From: Loripinus fragilis | Taxonomy: Eukaryota; Mollusca; Bivalvia; Lucinida; Lucinidae | Assembly: GCA_964019695.1 (NCBI GenBank) | Contig: OZ026521.1 | Location: 32,027,601 to 32,091,600, forward strand | Direction: 5' to 3' | Length of the DNA: 64,000 nt | Shown here: one piece after another, positions 43,801 through 45,440 of the stretch | Layout of the letters: each line of letters begins with the position of its first letter | Position numbering within the stretch: position 1 is the first letter of the stretch | Program-made: the position numbers and the translations under genes | The notes under the pieces: generated by a model | What the model saw: the letters and a program-made list of their open reading frames with translations, nothing else | Told to the model about the DNA's origin: nothing | The model's database searches: none

Positions 43801-44164
43801 GCAGTTTCTCATCTTTCATCGCCCGCTCAAATTTCTCTCGTAACTCATTCTTCCTCTCCTCACTCTTCTTATCCTCTTCATCTGTTATTGTCTTTAGGTC
43901 AACTACCGGGTGAACCAGGACATAGTCTATTCTCTTTTCCTCGGGTTTGCACTTAGAACCTAGATGTTTATAGGCAAGGTCAAACTTGTTATCTCCTTGC
44001 CTCTTTTCCTGAATGACAAGTTTTTTTCGCGTCATGTTGGCTTGGTATTGTACCGTATGATTGTTGGATTTTCCATACTTCCAAGAGCCATATTCCAAGT
44101 CATCCCCTGAATTCTTTGTGGGAGCTACAAGGTTTCGTTGTTGGAAAGTCATTTTTGAGTAGAT
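93..44164 (-). CDS. Anoctamin (TMEM16 family) gene, 14 exons, 3' end beyond window
   Basis: TMEM16 proteins are dimeric ten-helix membrane proteins acting as Ca2+-activated chloride channels or phospholipid scramblases. Exons, in transcript order: 44164-43691, 41107-41032, 38392-38292, 37197-37122, 15231-15160, 14347-14032, 11977-11924, 10433-10345, 8199-8078, 6534-6445, 5662-5507, 4191-4155, 2662-2553, 238-93. Each has AG/GT borders and the phases fit throughout, giving 1919 nt (about 639 codons). Visible landmarks: dimerisation-domain stretch RIDYVLVH; the pre-TM1 block FKFQPLWKIRNYFGETIG; TM1 beginning FYFAW; LFLEVWKRKQAELAYQWD after TM2; ENHRTETAYNDA before TM5; FQFANNYTSCFYIAFFRG at the end of TM5. 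TM7-TM10, holding the other half of the Ca2+ site, lie off the left edge. Family membership is certain from the motifs. The paralogue is not assigned: TM5 looks closest to the ANO5/6/7 group from memory, but TM6 is divergent. Confidence 0.93.
323..470 (-). mobile_element. tRNA-headed SINE (family S), partial
   Basis: On the minus strand the head reads GGGAGTGCATTGGCTCAGTG (A-box-like TGGCTCAGTGGTA) and the B-box-like GGGTTTGAGCC, followed by the shared body TTGAGCAAG..ATCC..AGCTTAGTACTGG. The 3' end is truncated relative to the other copies. Confidence 0.7.
621..642. repeat. (GTGA)n microsatellite
   Basis: Five and a half GTGA units in an anoctamin intron. Confidence 0.85.
918..1126. mobile_element. 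Family-E palindromic MITE, TACAGT...ACTGTA ends
   Basis: TIRs TACAGTGAAACCTGTCTTAA and TTGAGACAAGTTTTACTGTA enclose a central hairpin AGAATGCTCA..GGGAGCATTCT. The terminal TA suggests TA-targeting (Tc1/mariner-like) mobilisation; this is inference. Confidence 0.75.
1222..1560. mobile_element. Palindromic element (family M) with an extension
   Basis: TIR-like CATTTGGGGAGGTATATCGT and ACGATATACCTCCCCAAATG enclose a GAAATTT..GGAAATCACGTTTCACGG region. Sequence to 1560 (GACGTAATTAATGATGTCAA; CAGTATATCGCAGGATATAC) recurs reverse-complemented at 46806-47000. A second family-M copy is at 15527-15753. Confidence 0.65.
1626..1824. mobile_element. Family-A MITE copy
   Basis: Ends CAGGCCCCCAGATAAGAGTG and TTAACTGGCCCTATG, with a central hairpin AAGAACCGTCT...AGACGGTTCTT at 1707-1741. 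It lies between anoctamin exons 13 and 14. Confidence 0.78.
2254..2505 (-). mobile_element. tRNA-headed SINE (second family, T)
   Basis: Minus-strand head GACCGGGTTGCCTAGCGCAG (A-box-like), B-box-like CCAGTTTGATCCCGGC, body GGAGATTAATCATGAAATCA and CCGCTGATTCA, ending in AAGCTTGCCCAGGAAAAGG. A related copy is at 34704-34975. Confidence 0.7.
2553..2662 (-). CDS. Anoctamin exon 13 (TM5)
   Basis: This 110-nt exon completes a Glu codon and encodes ENHRTETAYNDALIIKLFGF followed by QFANNYTSCFYIAFFRG. It is a near-perfect match to the anoctamin '.NHRT.T.Y...L..K.F.FQF.N.Y.S.FYIAFF.G' TM5 signature. Borders are TTATTTCAG and GTGAGT. Confidence 0.95.
2894..3057. mobile_element. Family-G MITE, short copy
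   Basis: It has the same TTAACCCTTTACCCC / AAAGGGTTAA ends as the 34-kb copy, but the centre is diverged with no strong hairpin. Confidence 0.6.
4155..4191 (-). CDS. Anoctamin exon 12 (37-nt micro-exon)
   Basis: This very short exon, with borders TGTTTCAG and GTAAGT, encodes LYDMLARKLTEW plus one base. It is the intracellular end of TM4, matching the family's 'VYE.LA..LT.WE'. It is too short to appear as an ORF and was found by motif and phase. Confidence 0.9.
4380..4600 (+). repeat. LINE tail family X, relic
   Basis: Plus-strand relic beginning TTTTGTTATGCATTACTTTG, with TTTTGCAATCATTTTGAAGA and ending CCTGATCATACTCACTTACT, about 220 bp of the family's 3' end, in an anoctamin intron. Confidence 0.65.
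4741..4939 (-). mobile_element. tRNA-headed SINE (family S)
   Basis: Head GGAAGCGCAGTTGCTCAGTG, B-box-like AGGTTTGAGCTT, body TTGAGCAAGAACATTAATCC, 3' end GATGGGACGTTAAGAATCAA then CAAACAAA. This is the fullest copy. Confidence 0.75.
5507..5662 (-). CDS. Anoctamin exon 11 (TM3 and TM4)
   Basis: This 156-nt symmetrical exon encodes VCLVFVSVMGVIVYRVVVAV then DYCPNIDPSACLVVTSLVSS and LLNAISILILGK. It holds the rest of TM3, a short loop with two cysteines, and TM4. Borders are CTTTGCAG and GTATTC. The frame was fixed from its neighbours; the longest open frame in the region is a different, non-coding frame. Confidence 0.9.
6445..6534 (-). CDS. Anoctamin exon 10 (start of TM3)
   Basis: This 90-nt symmetrical exon (phase 0 to 0) encodes DPVTLEKDWYYPLMRRAWKL then FLSSLSLLFM, matching the family's 'NP.T.....Y.P...R......S....FM'. 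Borders are CTGTTTTACAG-like TTTTACAG and GTAAGT. A family-F MITE ends within 20 bp of the acceptor. Confidence 0.92.
6551..6754. mobile_element. Family-F MITE copy
   Basis: Ends ACTGCTAAATTCAGAAATTT and TTTTCTGAATTTACAGT, in opposite orientation to the 10.7-kb copy. It lies 17 bp upstream of the exon 10 acceptor. Confidence 0.72.
7860..8050. mobile_element. Family-A MITE copy
   Basis: Same termini as the 1626 copy. The central hairpin is AGAACCGTCTTGAGGAGGCG. Its right end lies 28 bp from the exon 9 donor. Confidence 0.78.
8078..8199 (-). CDS. Anoctamin exon 9 (end of TM2 and first intracellular loop)
   Basis: This 122-nt exon encodes GTLFLEVWKRKQAELAYQWD followed by an acidic VEQFEENEPDRPSFYGTKTR. 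The 'FLE.WKR....AY.WD....E....RP.F' pattern is one of the strongest anoctamin signatures. Borders are ATGTTTCAG and GTATGT. Confidence 0.94.
8246..8562 (-). pseudogene. 5'-truncated LINE tail (RTE-like), copy 1
   Basis: On the minus strand the conserved C-terminus of a non-LTR retrotransposon polyprotein reads RERRLRWFGHVERSSGAIRT, then a GRPKQTWKKLTEKDCREWKL stretch, and ends DVDDAPAPAR-stop at 8272. It is followed by a short AT-rich tail (TATATATATGG). 'RRLRWFGHV.R' is a well-known LINE tail. Only about 95 codons remain, as expected from 5' truncation. It is in the intron between anoctamin exons 8 and 9. Confidence 0.8.
10345..10433 (-). CDS. Anoctamin exon 8 (TM2, first half)
   Basis: This 89-nt exon encodes STLTDLFANIRSSFDNDVTP then WFALFLSVW. 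It aligns with the family's 'LFDN..TVFFA.FMALWAT' at the start of TM2. Borders are TTGTTTCAG and GTAAGT. Confidence 0.9.
10739..10958. mobile_element. Family-F palindromic MITE, ACTGTAAATTCGGAAA ends
   Basis: Ends ACTGTAAATTCGGAAATTTT and AATTTCCCAATTTACAGT. It has an inner inverted pair CGCAAAACTTCGCATAAGCG / AGTTTTG and an internal ATTTTTAACATCGCAAATAT. Other copies are at 35190-35406 and 6551-6754. Confidence 0.78.
11924..11977 (-). CDS. Anoctamin exon 7 (first extracellular loop)
   Basis: This 54-nt exon with acceptor TTTTACAG and donor GTAAGT encodes SIQKTFDGKTSSGSADTS. It is Ser/Thr/Gly-rich and has no cysteines, whereas the vertebrate family usually carries a Cys-rich CPLCD..C motif in this loop. 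Phase 2 on entry and exit matches exons 6 and 8. Confidence 0.75.
12045..12586. mobile_element. Family-A palindromic MITE interrupted by a LINE tail
   Basis: The left half (12045-12175) has the TTTTCTTACTCATCAGTTTA arm and the central hairpin GAACTGTCTCATTGAGATGG. The right half (12515-12586) resumes at AACATATGTTTTGGTTG and ends TCTGGAGGCCTGA. Removing the LINE restores the usual order and a size of about 190 bp. Confidence 0.8.
12176..12518 (+). pseudogene. 5'-truncated LINE tail (RTE-like), copy 2, inside a MITE
   Basis: This plus-strand copy of the same LINE tail starts LEDLDLILRERRLRWFGHVE and stops at 12488. After the stop comes an ATTATGATATGATGAC tail of the short-repeat type ending RTE-like elements. 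It interrupts a family-A MITE, with ACAA on both sides (12173-12176 and 12515-12518). Confidence 0.8.
13638..13884. mobile_element. Family-C MITE copy
   Basis: Ends ATGAGTTGCCGCATGTGATT and AACCCATGCCACCGCTCAT, about 150 bp from the exon 6 donor. Confidence 0.68.
14032..14347 (-). CDS. Anoctamin exon 6 (pre-TM1 and TM1)
   Basis: At 316 nt this is the second-largest and most diagnostic exon. It encodes LHYMMVDEVYTNKFILHDES, corresponding to the family 'Y..AFPLHE' block, then a DALPKTPDVLAKDARLDMQL linker, the conserved FKFQPLWKIRNYFGETIG, and TM1 from FYFAW to FLYGLVL. The open frame runs past both ends, but the acceptor (TTTATAG) and donor (CTCAG|GTATTT) fit the neighbouring phases. Confidence 0.93.
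15160..15231 (-). CDS. Anoctamin exon 5
   Basis: This 72-nt exon with borders TTTTTCAG and GTAAGT completes a Glu codon (G+AA) and reads KTLGNCYGCINRDNEELGDM then QKV, leaving one base. Of the three frames, only this one agrees with both neighbouring exons; a second open frame (KRRLETAM...) does not. It corresponds to the variable linker just before the anoctamin 'GL..LL..GVY..AFPLHE' block. Confidence 0.8.
15527..15753. mobile_element. Family-M palindromic element copy
   Basis: Starts AGGGGATAACTGTATTCAAA and ends TTTTGAATAGTTATCCCCT, an about 30-bp imperfect TIR followed inwards by GGGGAGGTAT / ATACCTCCCC. Confidence 0.7.
17269..17507. mobile_element. Family-E MITE copy
   Basis: Ends ACAGTAAAACCTGTCTTAAG and TTATGACAGGTTTTACTGTA; centre GCAGAATGCTCC / GGAACATTCTGC. 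Confidence 0.75.
17517..17757. mobile_element. Family-D MITE, GGGCCTCGTCGCGA ends
   Basis: Ends TGGGCCTCGTCGCGAGATAA and TTCTCACGTCAAGGCCCA. Internal stem GGCGCTGACCAGACTG / CAGGCTGGTCTGTGCC. A related copy lies at 33299-33541 and a decayed one at about 13266-13500. Confidence 0.7.
17795..18017. mobile_element. Family-C MITE copy
   Basis: Ends TTGAGCCGTGTCAATTGATT and AATCTCATGTCACGGCTCA. It directly follows a family-D element and lies about 190 bp left of the MITE that holds the Gypsy insertion. Confidence 0.72.
18266..18950 (-). repeat. 3' LTR of the Gypsy element
   Basis: This LTR is identical to the other except at one position (18845). It is preceded in element orientation by the purine-rich tract and followed by the CATG target duplication. 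Confidence 0.95.
18951..18960 (-). other. Polypurine tract next to the 3' LTR
   Basis: In element orientation TAGAGAGTAA abuts the LTR start TGTGAC. It is purine-rich, though interrupted by T, and lies where plus-strand priming is expected. Confidence 0.45.
18961..20510. other. Untranslated 3' region of the Gypsy element
   Basis: This stretch of about 1.55 kb lies between the pol stop and the purine tract. On the element's strand I see no long ORF, no env-like gene and no zinc-finger motif. On the plus strand there is only a 61-codon ORF with no family likeness. The sequence is AT-rich and unique within the window. Confidence 0.7.
20511..24536 (-). CDS. pol: Pol of the Gypsy element (protease, RT, RNase H, integrase)
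   Basis: This frame is open from 24536 (after TAA at 24539-24537) to the stop at 20511. It overlaps the end of gag by 13 nt in the -1 frame, and there is no ATG near its start, so expression by frameshifting is expected. Counting from codon 24452: aspartic protease with LLDSGAEVS (Asp about 22); RT with FGLSNAPAIF and YLDDILIYS (about 442); RNase H with YTDAS (about 590); integrase with an HHCC zinc motif (about 825-876) and catalytic Asp about 905, Asp about 965, Glu about 1001; then a GPY/F-like module ending about 1165 (KWEPFYRVIEQTSP). A tail of about 145 residues alternates acidic and basic runs (EEDDIPPMELRKRIRNRERR) and has no recognised domain. No stop or frameshift interrupts it. Confidence 0.95.
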   Translation of the reverse strand, partial: SGKLGRSFRVEAHERRRKLKNIPKYNIALTGSPNSCLLQVGKNKYRSLLDSGAEVSIMHRRVYRALKQKPALIKKVARLQSVNGGLLKIDGFVTLSCKIGNTECTHGFYVSPSINRNFILGRDWLVQNGVRLYFDLGILKFGDTTVPLEEDIHIASLVRLGSKTVLKPQSATVCTGRIKDSGEIPSGELYAVSAIEKGFMGNQPGLMVSNSIAKMSKNRRLPILVVNNTNQTVSLSKGCVIAKVDSIASSRIESVNNLVKNTKPGDGKAWDADVDVPSHYKPQIQKFLKKNKDLFASVDSELGHTDTVTMKIDTGNNSPIKLRPYRTPIQNRQVIEKTIDEMMGANIVRRSKSPWSFPVVIVDKKDGSKRFCVDFRKLNQITKPNSYPLPLIDDILALLGKAKYFTSLDLKSGYWQVLMDEADKEKTAFACHCGLFEFNVMPFGLSNAPAIFQELMSIVLQGLGHFATAYLDDILIYSETVDQHLHHLQQVFDRLREHGLKLKLKECSFLRSETTYLGFIISSEGIKPDPQKVEAIKSLPPPTCVREVRSFIGMGSYYRRFIPNFSEIAEPVIALTRKYARFKWTDECQSAFEYLKQSLTVVPLLAYPDPNKPYTLYTDASNSCIGACLTQACEDEENVLPNVKNEKPIYYLSHKLSKTQCKWSTIEKEAYAINYALGKLDYYLHGARFVIKTDHKPLKYLLESPMQNKKIQLWALSMAGYNCTVEYIAGTENTCADLLSRKPDDGHAEAEAEPFEVDINDNTFEVDVINSNEIDPKQFASYEVADNPEKEAPTWDLTDVDMTVEQAKDKDIVDIKICLETGAPSPAIKRRYIIENDVVYYLSHPDDNPTLRLYVPHHLHEAVVKQYHDDNGHMGVQKTFTGISQKYYWPNLFQELYNYVSSCVTCQTRSALKTKPPVQETDIPPYPFAKVSLDLSGPYPKTLSGNKYIVAFVDRFSGWPEAFAVPDKTADTIAHLLIEEIFPRFGCPLELVTDNGTENVNRVMKETLRTLNIHHVITSFYRPQSNAKVERFHRTLHDILAKKLADRLDTWDLYLNQVLAAIRFNVSEATDYTPFYLVYNRDVVLPIDNLLKPRSKYQGSDMHQMALQEQHKAFMLVYGRLKKQQRRQAKYANKNAQEVQIQVGEPVFYRKHARSGKLDIKWEPFYRVIEQTSPVTFVIKNQLNGKTIKAHAGHLKLAKIHDWEIPLTATGKPRRKANFVVAPESDDSEETEGSSESEPENPIDKVVPKYRRERDDSDEEDDIPPMELRKRIRNRERREREETSPISDNDSVLSDADSMGTVDYNWSDYMNVDALTKKKRSVTHARQHKVKNLFSAIVDMF
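24490..24533 (-). promoter_or_regulatory. Candidate -1 ribosomal frameshift signal at gag/pol
   Basis: In element orientation: heptamer G-GAA-AAC (24533-24527) in the gag frame, the gag stop TAG directly after it, a 7-nt spacer (24526-24520), then a perfect 11-bp hairpin CTCCTTTCGTG / CACGAAAGGAG (24519-24509 with 24500-24490) with an 8-nt loop. Pol is in the -1 frame and opens just upstream. Spacing and stem length fit known -1 sites. The heptamer departs from X-XXY-YYZ at one P-site position. Confidence 0.8.
24524..25432 (-). CDS. gag: Gag of the Gypsy element
   Basis: This 302-residue structural polyprotein packages element RNA into cytoplasmic particles. It begins MAEAEVAQVF, 235 nt after the LTR. 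Residues about 30-190 form a helical retrotransposon-gag (capsid-like) domain with PYEGDP..KFKEWV near its start and a YAERLLTLAEDAYP segment near 131-144. Two complete CCHC zinc knuckles follow: Cys225-Cys238 (CYKCNKTGHLAKDC) and Cys264-Cys277 (CWYCAKKGHFKHEC). The C-terminus is basic. The ORF stops at TAG 24526-24524, immediately after GAA AAC, where the -1 frameshift signal lies. No internal breaks are seen. Confidence 0.93.
   Translation of the reverse strand: MAEAEVAQVFQNLAVEMSNVSTALGAQGINQIITPYEGDPKKFKEWVKSIEKYAVLANLGNDDRIKQVAYQASRGPVSEFIRRYQDNNQQATWDQLKAELNVRFSEVTDAQHAIMLLRKVQQKPGETVQVYAERLLTLAEDAYPAQQGAAVQRQQIDIFVDGLQEDQLKLKVLRANPQTLDAAVTTATNEQNLRKRFSLRTRHQYVPTEDDDRMEVDHYRPARRCYKCNKTGHLAKDCRSKPRINAVDNTKEHNAKDYKKEMTCWYCAKKGHFKHECRKRLADLNKGQGAPRVQPARYNQEN
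25641..25654 (-). other. Primer-binding site, tRNA-His-like
   Basis: On the minus strand, 13 nt after the 5' LTR, TGGTGCCGTGAACC occurs. Its first 11 bases, TGGTGCCGTGA, are complementary to the conserved 3' end (acceptor stem plus CCA) of animal tRNA-His as recalled; the following bases diverge. Location and the leading TGG are as expected of a PBS. The tRNA assignment is inference. Confidence 0.6.
25668..26352 (-). repeat. 5' LTR of the Gypsy element
   Basis: This LTR runs 685 bp; in element orientation it starts TGTGACATAATAG and ends GGCTATGCAACA. It contains a TATA-like box and an ATTAAA candidate polyadenylation signal (25807-25812) in the right order for a U3-R-U5 structure. It is the right-hand copy because the element reads on the minus strand. 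Confidence 0.95.
25973..25980 (-). promoter_or_regulatory. TATA box in the 5' LTR
   Basis: TATAAATA on the minus strand, about 370 bp into the LTR in element orientation, is followed by a GC-richer stretch and, about 165 bp on, by ATTAAA. The likely transcript start is shortly below 25950 (inference). The 3' LTR carries the same box at 18571-18578. Confidence 0.5.
27135..28251. mobile_element. Tandem-core element with (ACGG)n microsatellite, HINE/'pearl'-like
   Basis: Six tandem units (about 180 bp; first about 157) share a TGTGTGAACAATCATTATGC / AAAGTTTGAATATAAAGG core with starts near 27160, 27320, 27499, 27679, 27861 and 28041. A (GGAC/AGAC) microsatellite follows at 28129-28208, then a terminal hairpin ACCTGC..TCGC-TAAA-GCGA..GCAGGT (28225-28251). 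The 5' end ACCTGCGTCGC (27135-27145) is the exact inverse of the 3' end GCGACGCAGGT. This order (short TIR, tandem core, ACGG microsatellite, 3' hairpin) is that of Helentron-associated elements such as bivalve pearl. The class assignment is inference. Confidence 0.78.
28475..28686. mobile_element. Family-E MITE copy
   Basis: Ends CAATAAAACATATCTTAGGC and GCTTAAGACAGGTTTTACTG; perfect 14-bp central stem TGCAGAATGCTCCC. Confidence 0.75.
28863..29077. mobile_element. Family-H palindromic MITE, TTAACCCTTAAAGCGCCA ends
   Basis: Ends TTAACCCTTAAAGCGCC and GGCGCTCTAGGGTTAA. Inner inverted pairs are CAGCAGACGACAA / TTGTCGTCTGCTG and a central GAGAATGGTCTGCC / AGCAGACAATTCTC. The TTAA ends suggest TTAA-type targeting (inference). 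Confidence 0.78.
29302..29541. mobile_element. Family-C MITE, TGAGCC..GATTTCCAACA ends
   Basis: Ends ATGAGCCGCGACATTAGATT and GGAAATCTCATGCACTGGCT. Central palindrome GATCAGACTGTGCGTATGCG / CGCAGGCTGATC. Further copies at 17795-18017 and 13638-13884. Confidence 0.75.
29877..30067. mobile_element. Family-A palindromic MITE (reference copy)
   Basis: This element of about 190 bp starts with AGATAAACAAATTTTTTGAG and ends TTTAACTAAAGGCCTGA. The centre is a near-perfect hairpin, GCAAAAGAACCGTCTC / GAAACGGTTCTTTTGAGC, flanked by inverted ACATATGTTTTGG. No coding capacity. Relic halves occur at 1-25, 3538-3640, 12718-12776, 15413-15525 and 38450-38548. Confidence 0.8.
30445..30923. mobile_element. 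Second HINE-like element: two 148-bp units, ACGG run, 3' hairpin
   Basis: Two tandem units (30500-30648 and 30649-30800) start at GCCAAAGATAGA and end AAGTTTGAAGAAAAT. A short GGACGTACAGACGGACGGAC run follows, then hairpin TACCCC.ACTTTTTAAAGT.GGGGTA (30893-30922). The 5' end ATACCCCGCC is the near-inverse of the 3' GGCTGGGGTAT. Confidence 0.7.
31253..31457. mobile_element. Palindromic element (family K)
   Basis: Inverted ends CCCCAAGGTTATAAAACTTT and AAAGTTTTATAACCTTGGGA, with inner TGAGCATGAAATTT / AACATATAAAACATGGTCAG. Relatives lie at 9043-9248 and 33716-33925. Confidence 0.65.
31538..33117. mobile_element. HINE-like element, ACAAGAAGGCCC...CTAAAAA
   Basis: Starts ACAAGAAGGCCCATGGGCCC, then CGCTCACCTGAATCC; ends with the hairpin-prone GGCTCACCTTGA / TCAGGTGAAC and CTAAAAA. 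Internal repeats share TTTAATTTGATATGCAACAT. A family-S SINE is nested at 32354-32547. No ORF of note. Confidence 0.65.
32354..32547 (-). mobile_element. tRNA-headed SINE (family S), inside a tandem-core element
   Basis: Same layout as the 4.7-kb copy: GGGAGTGGCTCAGTGGTAGA head, TTGAGCGAGACACATTAATC body, GATGGGACCTAAAGAATCAA tail. It lies within the 31538-33117 element. Confidence 0.75.
33299..33541. mobile_element. Family-D MITE copy
   Basis: Ends GAGCCTCGTCGCGACAAAAC and GGTTTTGTCGCGTAGAGGCC; central stem GGCGCTGAACAGA / TGGTCTGCGCC. Confidence 0.72.
34123..34354. mobile_element. Family-G palindromic MITE, TTAACC..TTACCCCAT ends
   Basis: Ends TTAACCTTTACCCCATATG and TGGAGTAAAGGGTTAA; central stem AAATGGAACATTTGCTCC / GAGCAAAATGTTCCATTT. 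A shorter relative occupies 2894-3057 (TTAACCCTTTACCCC...AATAAAGGGTTAA). Confidence 0.75.
34704..34975 (-). mobile_element. tRNA-headed SINE (family T) with (CAAA)n tail
   Basis: Head TACCGGGCCGGGTAGACCAG, B-box AAGTTCGATCCCGGCC, body shared with the 2.3-kb copy, and a CAAACAAACAAACAAA 3' tail (34705-34722). Confidence 0.75.
35190..35406. mobile_element. Family-F MITE copy
   Basis: Ends ACTGTAAATTCTGAAATATT and AATTTACCAATTTACAGT; same inner CGCAAAACTTCGCATATGCC motif. Confidence 0.75.
36848..37036. mobile_element. Family-A MITE copy
   Basis: Full-length, with a perfect central hairpin AAAGAACCGTCTC / GAGACGGTTCTTT. The right end is 86 bp from exon 4. Confidence 0.78.
37122..37197 (-). CDS. 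Anoctamin exon 4 (before the 21.9-kb intron)
   Basis: This 76-nt exon runs from phase 0 to phase 1 and encodes VEHILINIDLRYSSQTERFR then RAAQE, equivalent to the family's 'IV..IL..I.Y' stretch. Borders are CTTTTCCAG and GTAAAG. The following intron runs from 37121 down to 15232 and holds the LTR retrotransposon plus many smaller elements. Confidence 0.87.
37377..37586. mobile_element. Family-H MITE copy
   Basis: Inverted relative to the 28.9-kb copy. Ends TTAATCCTTAAAGCGCC and GGCGCTTTAAGGGTTAA; central perfect stem GAATCGTCTGCTGG / CAGACGATTC. Confidence 0.78.
37797..37932. repeat. (ACAG/ACGG)n microsatellite
   Basis: About 136 bp of tetranucleotide repeat, mostly GACA units turning into GACG. 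It could mark another decayed tandem-core element, since the two other elements here pair cores with the same motif. The open frame across it is compositional only. Confidence 0.9.
37942..38280. mobile_element. Family-B palindromic MITE (reference copy)
   Basis: Starts TTAACCCTTTGCCTAC and contains the perfect hairpin GATCCAGATCAGGCCCAAC / GTTGGGCCTGATCTGGATC, then GACACT arms with a partial internal duplication (38110-38260), ending near CAATAGGCAAAGAG. Other recognisable copies or pieces are at 2010-2112, 26740-26870, 30262-30430 and 62395-62480. Confidence 0.75.
38292..38392 (-). CDS. Anoctamin exon 3
   Basis: This 101-nt exon takes 2 nt to complete a Val codon and ends at phase 0. It encodes DMVSAPFLMSRIHLYDKYDD and then PTNFFRPSVRSLL. 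The 'FF....RS.' part matches the anoctamin 'F...TRS.IVH.IL' segment. Borders are TCTAG and GTGAGT. Confidence 0.85.
38777..39864. mobile_element. HINE-like element with about 150-bp tandem core
   Basis: It has the same 5' end type as the 31.5-kb element (ACAAGAAGGCCCTAGGGCCC..TCACCTGAATCC). Five to six units of about 150 bp share GTTCAGGAGGAGATGCTGTT and TATCTAGAGCTCTGGTGGCC (anchors near 38963, 39115, 39341, 39488, 39618; one unit truncated at 39230). The 3' end is AGCTCACCTTGAG..GGGGAGCTAAAA. Confidence 0.7.
40885..41018. mobile_element. Family-B MITE copy
   Basis: Hairpin around CAGGCCCAATGTTTTGTCAG with arms AGTTTGGATAC / GGGTCCAAACTG, then AAAAGTTATCAGCAGATG. It ends 14 bp before the exon 2 donor side. 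Confidence 0.7.
41032..41107 (-). CDS. Anoctamin exon 2
   Basis: This 76-nt exon enters at phase 0 and leaves one base over. It reads CESEHKEEKTWFNNWVNKNF then VTDNE, a hydrophilic linker following the N-terminal CPF block. The acceptor is TTTTGTTTTCAG and the donor GTAGGT. It lies just left of a palindromic family-B MITE that begins about 35 bp upstream. Confidence 0.8.
41143..41336. mobile_element. Family-B MITE copy
   Basis: Full-length: TCTTTGTCTACTAG start, perfect hairpin GATCAGGCCCAAC / GTTGGGCCTGATC, then TGACACTCTGATGGTATCAC and CAGTAGGCAAA end. Confidence 0.75.
41468..43007. mobile_element. Non-autonomous DNA transposon, 13-bp TIR, 6-bp TSD
   Basis: Ends CATACATGTGATA and TATCACATGTATG are perfect inverted repeats and are flanked by CCATCA at 41462-41467 and 43008-43013. 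Subterminal GAGGGAGAT / CGGGAG motifs are repeated. The interior (1.5 kb) has no significant ORF and contains a hairpin TCGGACCCA..TGGGTCCGA (42526-42556). A second copy of its right end is at 61075-61201. The superfamily is not recognised. Confidence 0.75.
43170..43353. mobile_element. Family-A MITE copy
   Basis: Full-length. The central hairpin reads AGAACAGTCTC / GAGACAGTTCT, with compensating changes on both arms relative to other copies. Confidence 0.78.
43691..44164 (-). CDS. Anoctamin exon 1 of window (N-terminal cytosolic domain)
   Basis: This 474-nt exon has 158 codons if the acceptor after CACACTGTTAG is used. A branch-like CTAAC lies about 20 nt upstream, so the exon may be internal. 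The first Met is at 44152, and an in-frame TAG at the acceptor lies 12 nt upstream of it, so 44152 could also be the start codon if this is the first coding exon. The protein is rich in Lys and Glu, contains RIDYVLVH typical of the anoctamin dimerisation domain, a charged helix (about residues 95-125 from the exon start), and ends TKIHCPFRRLCEEAEAVSLE, matching the family's 'HAPW/CPF..L...AE.L.L..PL' block. The donor GTAAGG gives phase 0. Repeat-rich DNA upstream hides any 5' exon. Confidence 0.85.
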
Positions 44165-44212
44165 CTAACAGTGTGCTTAGTTAGAATCTTTTAGCACTTT
44201 TTTCATTCTTAG

Positions 44213-44425
44213 GCTAGAAAACTATCCTGAAAGTAGAAAGGAGACTTTGCATGCTTTTTGGCCGTCTTCTGATTTTTTTCAAAACCAACTTTCTCGAATA
44301 TCATCAATATCATCAAAGTGTCAAACTGTGTGTGAACAGTTTGGATCCAGATCAGGCCCGGAGGTTTGTCAGGCCGGATCTGGGTCCAAACTGTTTGGAA
44401 AATTATCAAGCATATGACAATACAT
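44213..44425. mobile_element. Family-B MITE copy
   Basis: Hairpin GATCCAGATCAGGCCCGG / AGGCCGGATCTGGGTC with an AAGTGTCAAAC arm. It lies about 50 bp upstream of anoctamin exon 1, so it could overlap regulatory DNA. Confidence 0.7.
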
Positions 44426-45045
44426 GTAGTATGTTAATGAAAAGAAAGCATTCTAATTAAAAATTTAGTATTTCCCTTATATTTCTTCTCCATCTTGCAA
44501 AAAGGGATATATGCCTGAGCAGTGATTTTGTTACCGGGGCATCCTGCATCTTTTGCGCATATTTTTGTCTCTGGGACGCAAAGTTTTTATTAAAGCGAGT
44601 CCCTGGATGCAACAGTATTGCAGACTTGTCAGTAAAAATAGTGTTCTGGACTCATAAGTTTGCAGTTGGACTCATTGATATGGGAAACAGCAAGTCCCAG
44701 GACTCATAAGCCCAAAATTGTGAACGAATCACTGGCCTGAGACATCACCTATCATGTATATATATATCCTTTTTTTCAAGATGGAGAAGGACCCCAACGA
44801 ACCCCCTTCCCCCTCCCAGGTTTTTAAATATCCTATGAGACCAAATTATTACATTTTCATGGGATATTTAAGAAAAATGATATAAAATCAGCAAGGTAAG
44901 CCCCCCACACCTTTATACATACCAACCCCCTTTCCAGAAATCCTGGATCAGCCAGGGGTCAAAATGCAACAGTTCGTTTGAGCACCAGTTTCATATATTT
45001 TGATTAAGGTTAAGATGCTCAAATGTATGGAGCCCTTACACCATC

Positions 45046-45440
45046 CAGGCAAAGAAAAGGATAGAGATGGTCCAGAGGCGAGCAGCAAGATATGCTACAA
45101 ATAGATATAGGAACACAAGCAGTGTTACAGACATGCTGGAGGACCTCAACTGGGATACACTTGAAACAAGAAGATCCAAGTCACAAGTTACAATGATGTT
45201 CAAGATCATTAATGGCCTAGTGGATATCCCAGCTGCTGACTTTGTTACCCCAGCCTCAACCAGAACCAGATCACACCATGAGAAGCTGAGACAATATGCT
45301 ACATCTACGGACACCTTAAAGTACAGCTTCTTCCCTGCACCATTCCATCGTGGAACTCCCTTCCAGCTACCTTAGCTGAGGCCCCCGACTTGGTATCCTT
45401 CAAGCGGGGGCTGTCTACCTTCTCATTTTAATACAGTTAG
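45046..45440 (+). pseudogene. LINE reverse transcriptase C-terminal fragment
   Basis: The plus-strand frame reads VQRRAARYATNRYRNTSSVT, EDLNWDTLETRRSKSQVTMM, FKIINGLVDIPAADFVTPAS and SFFPAPFHRGTPFQLP-stop (45375). The 'VQRRAARF......SV..ML..L.W..L..RR' and 'SFFP.....WN.LP' blocks are the standard C-terminus of Jockey/CR1-type LINE ORF2. A one-base shift near 45355 breaks the expected WN.LP motif, and related sequence continues past the stop in another frame. About 105 codons remain. Confidence 0.8.

Noticed and set aside
43747..43956. 69-codon Ser-rich plus-strand ORF
   Set aside because: Antisense of anoctamin exon 1; the minus-strand frame carries the family motifs.
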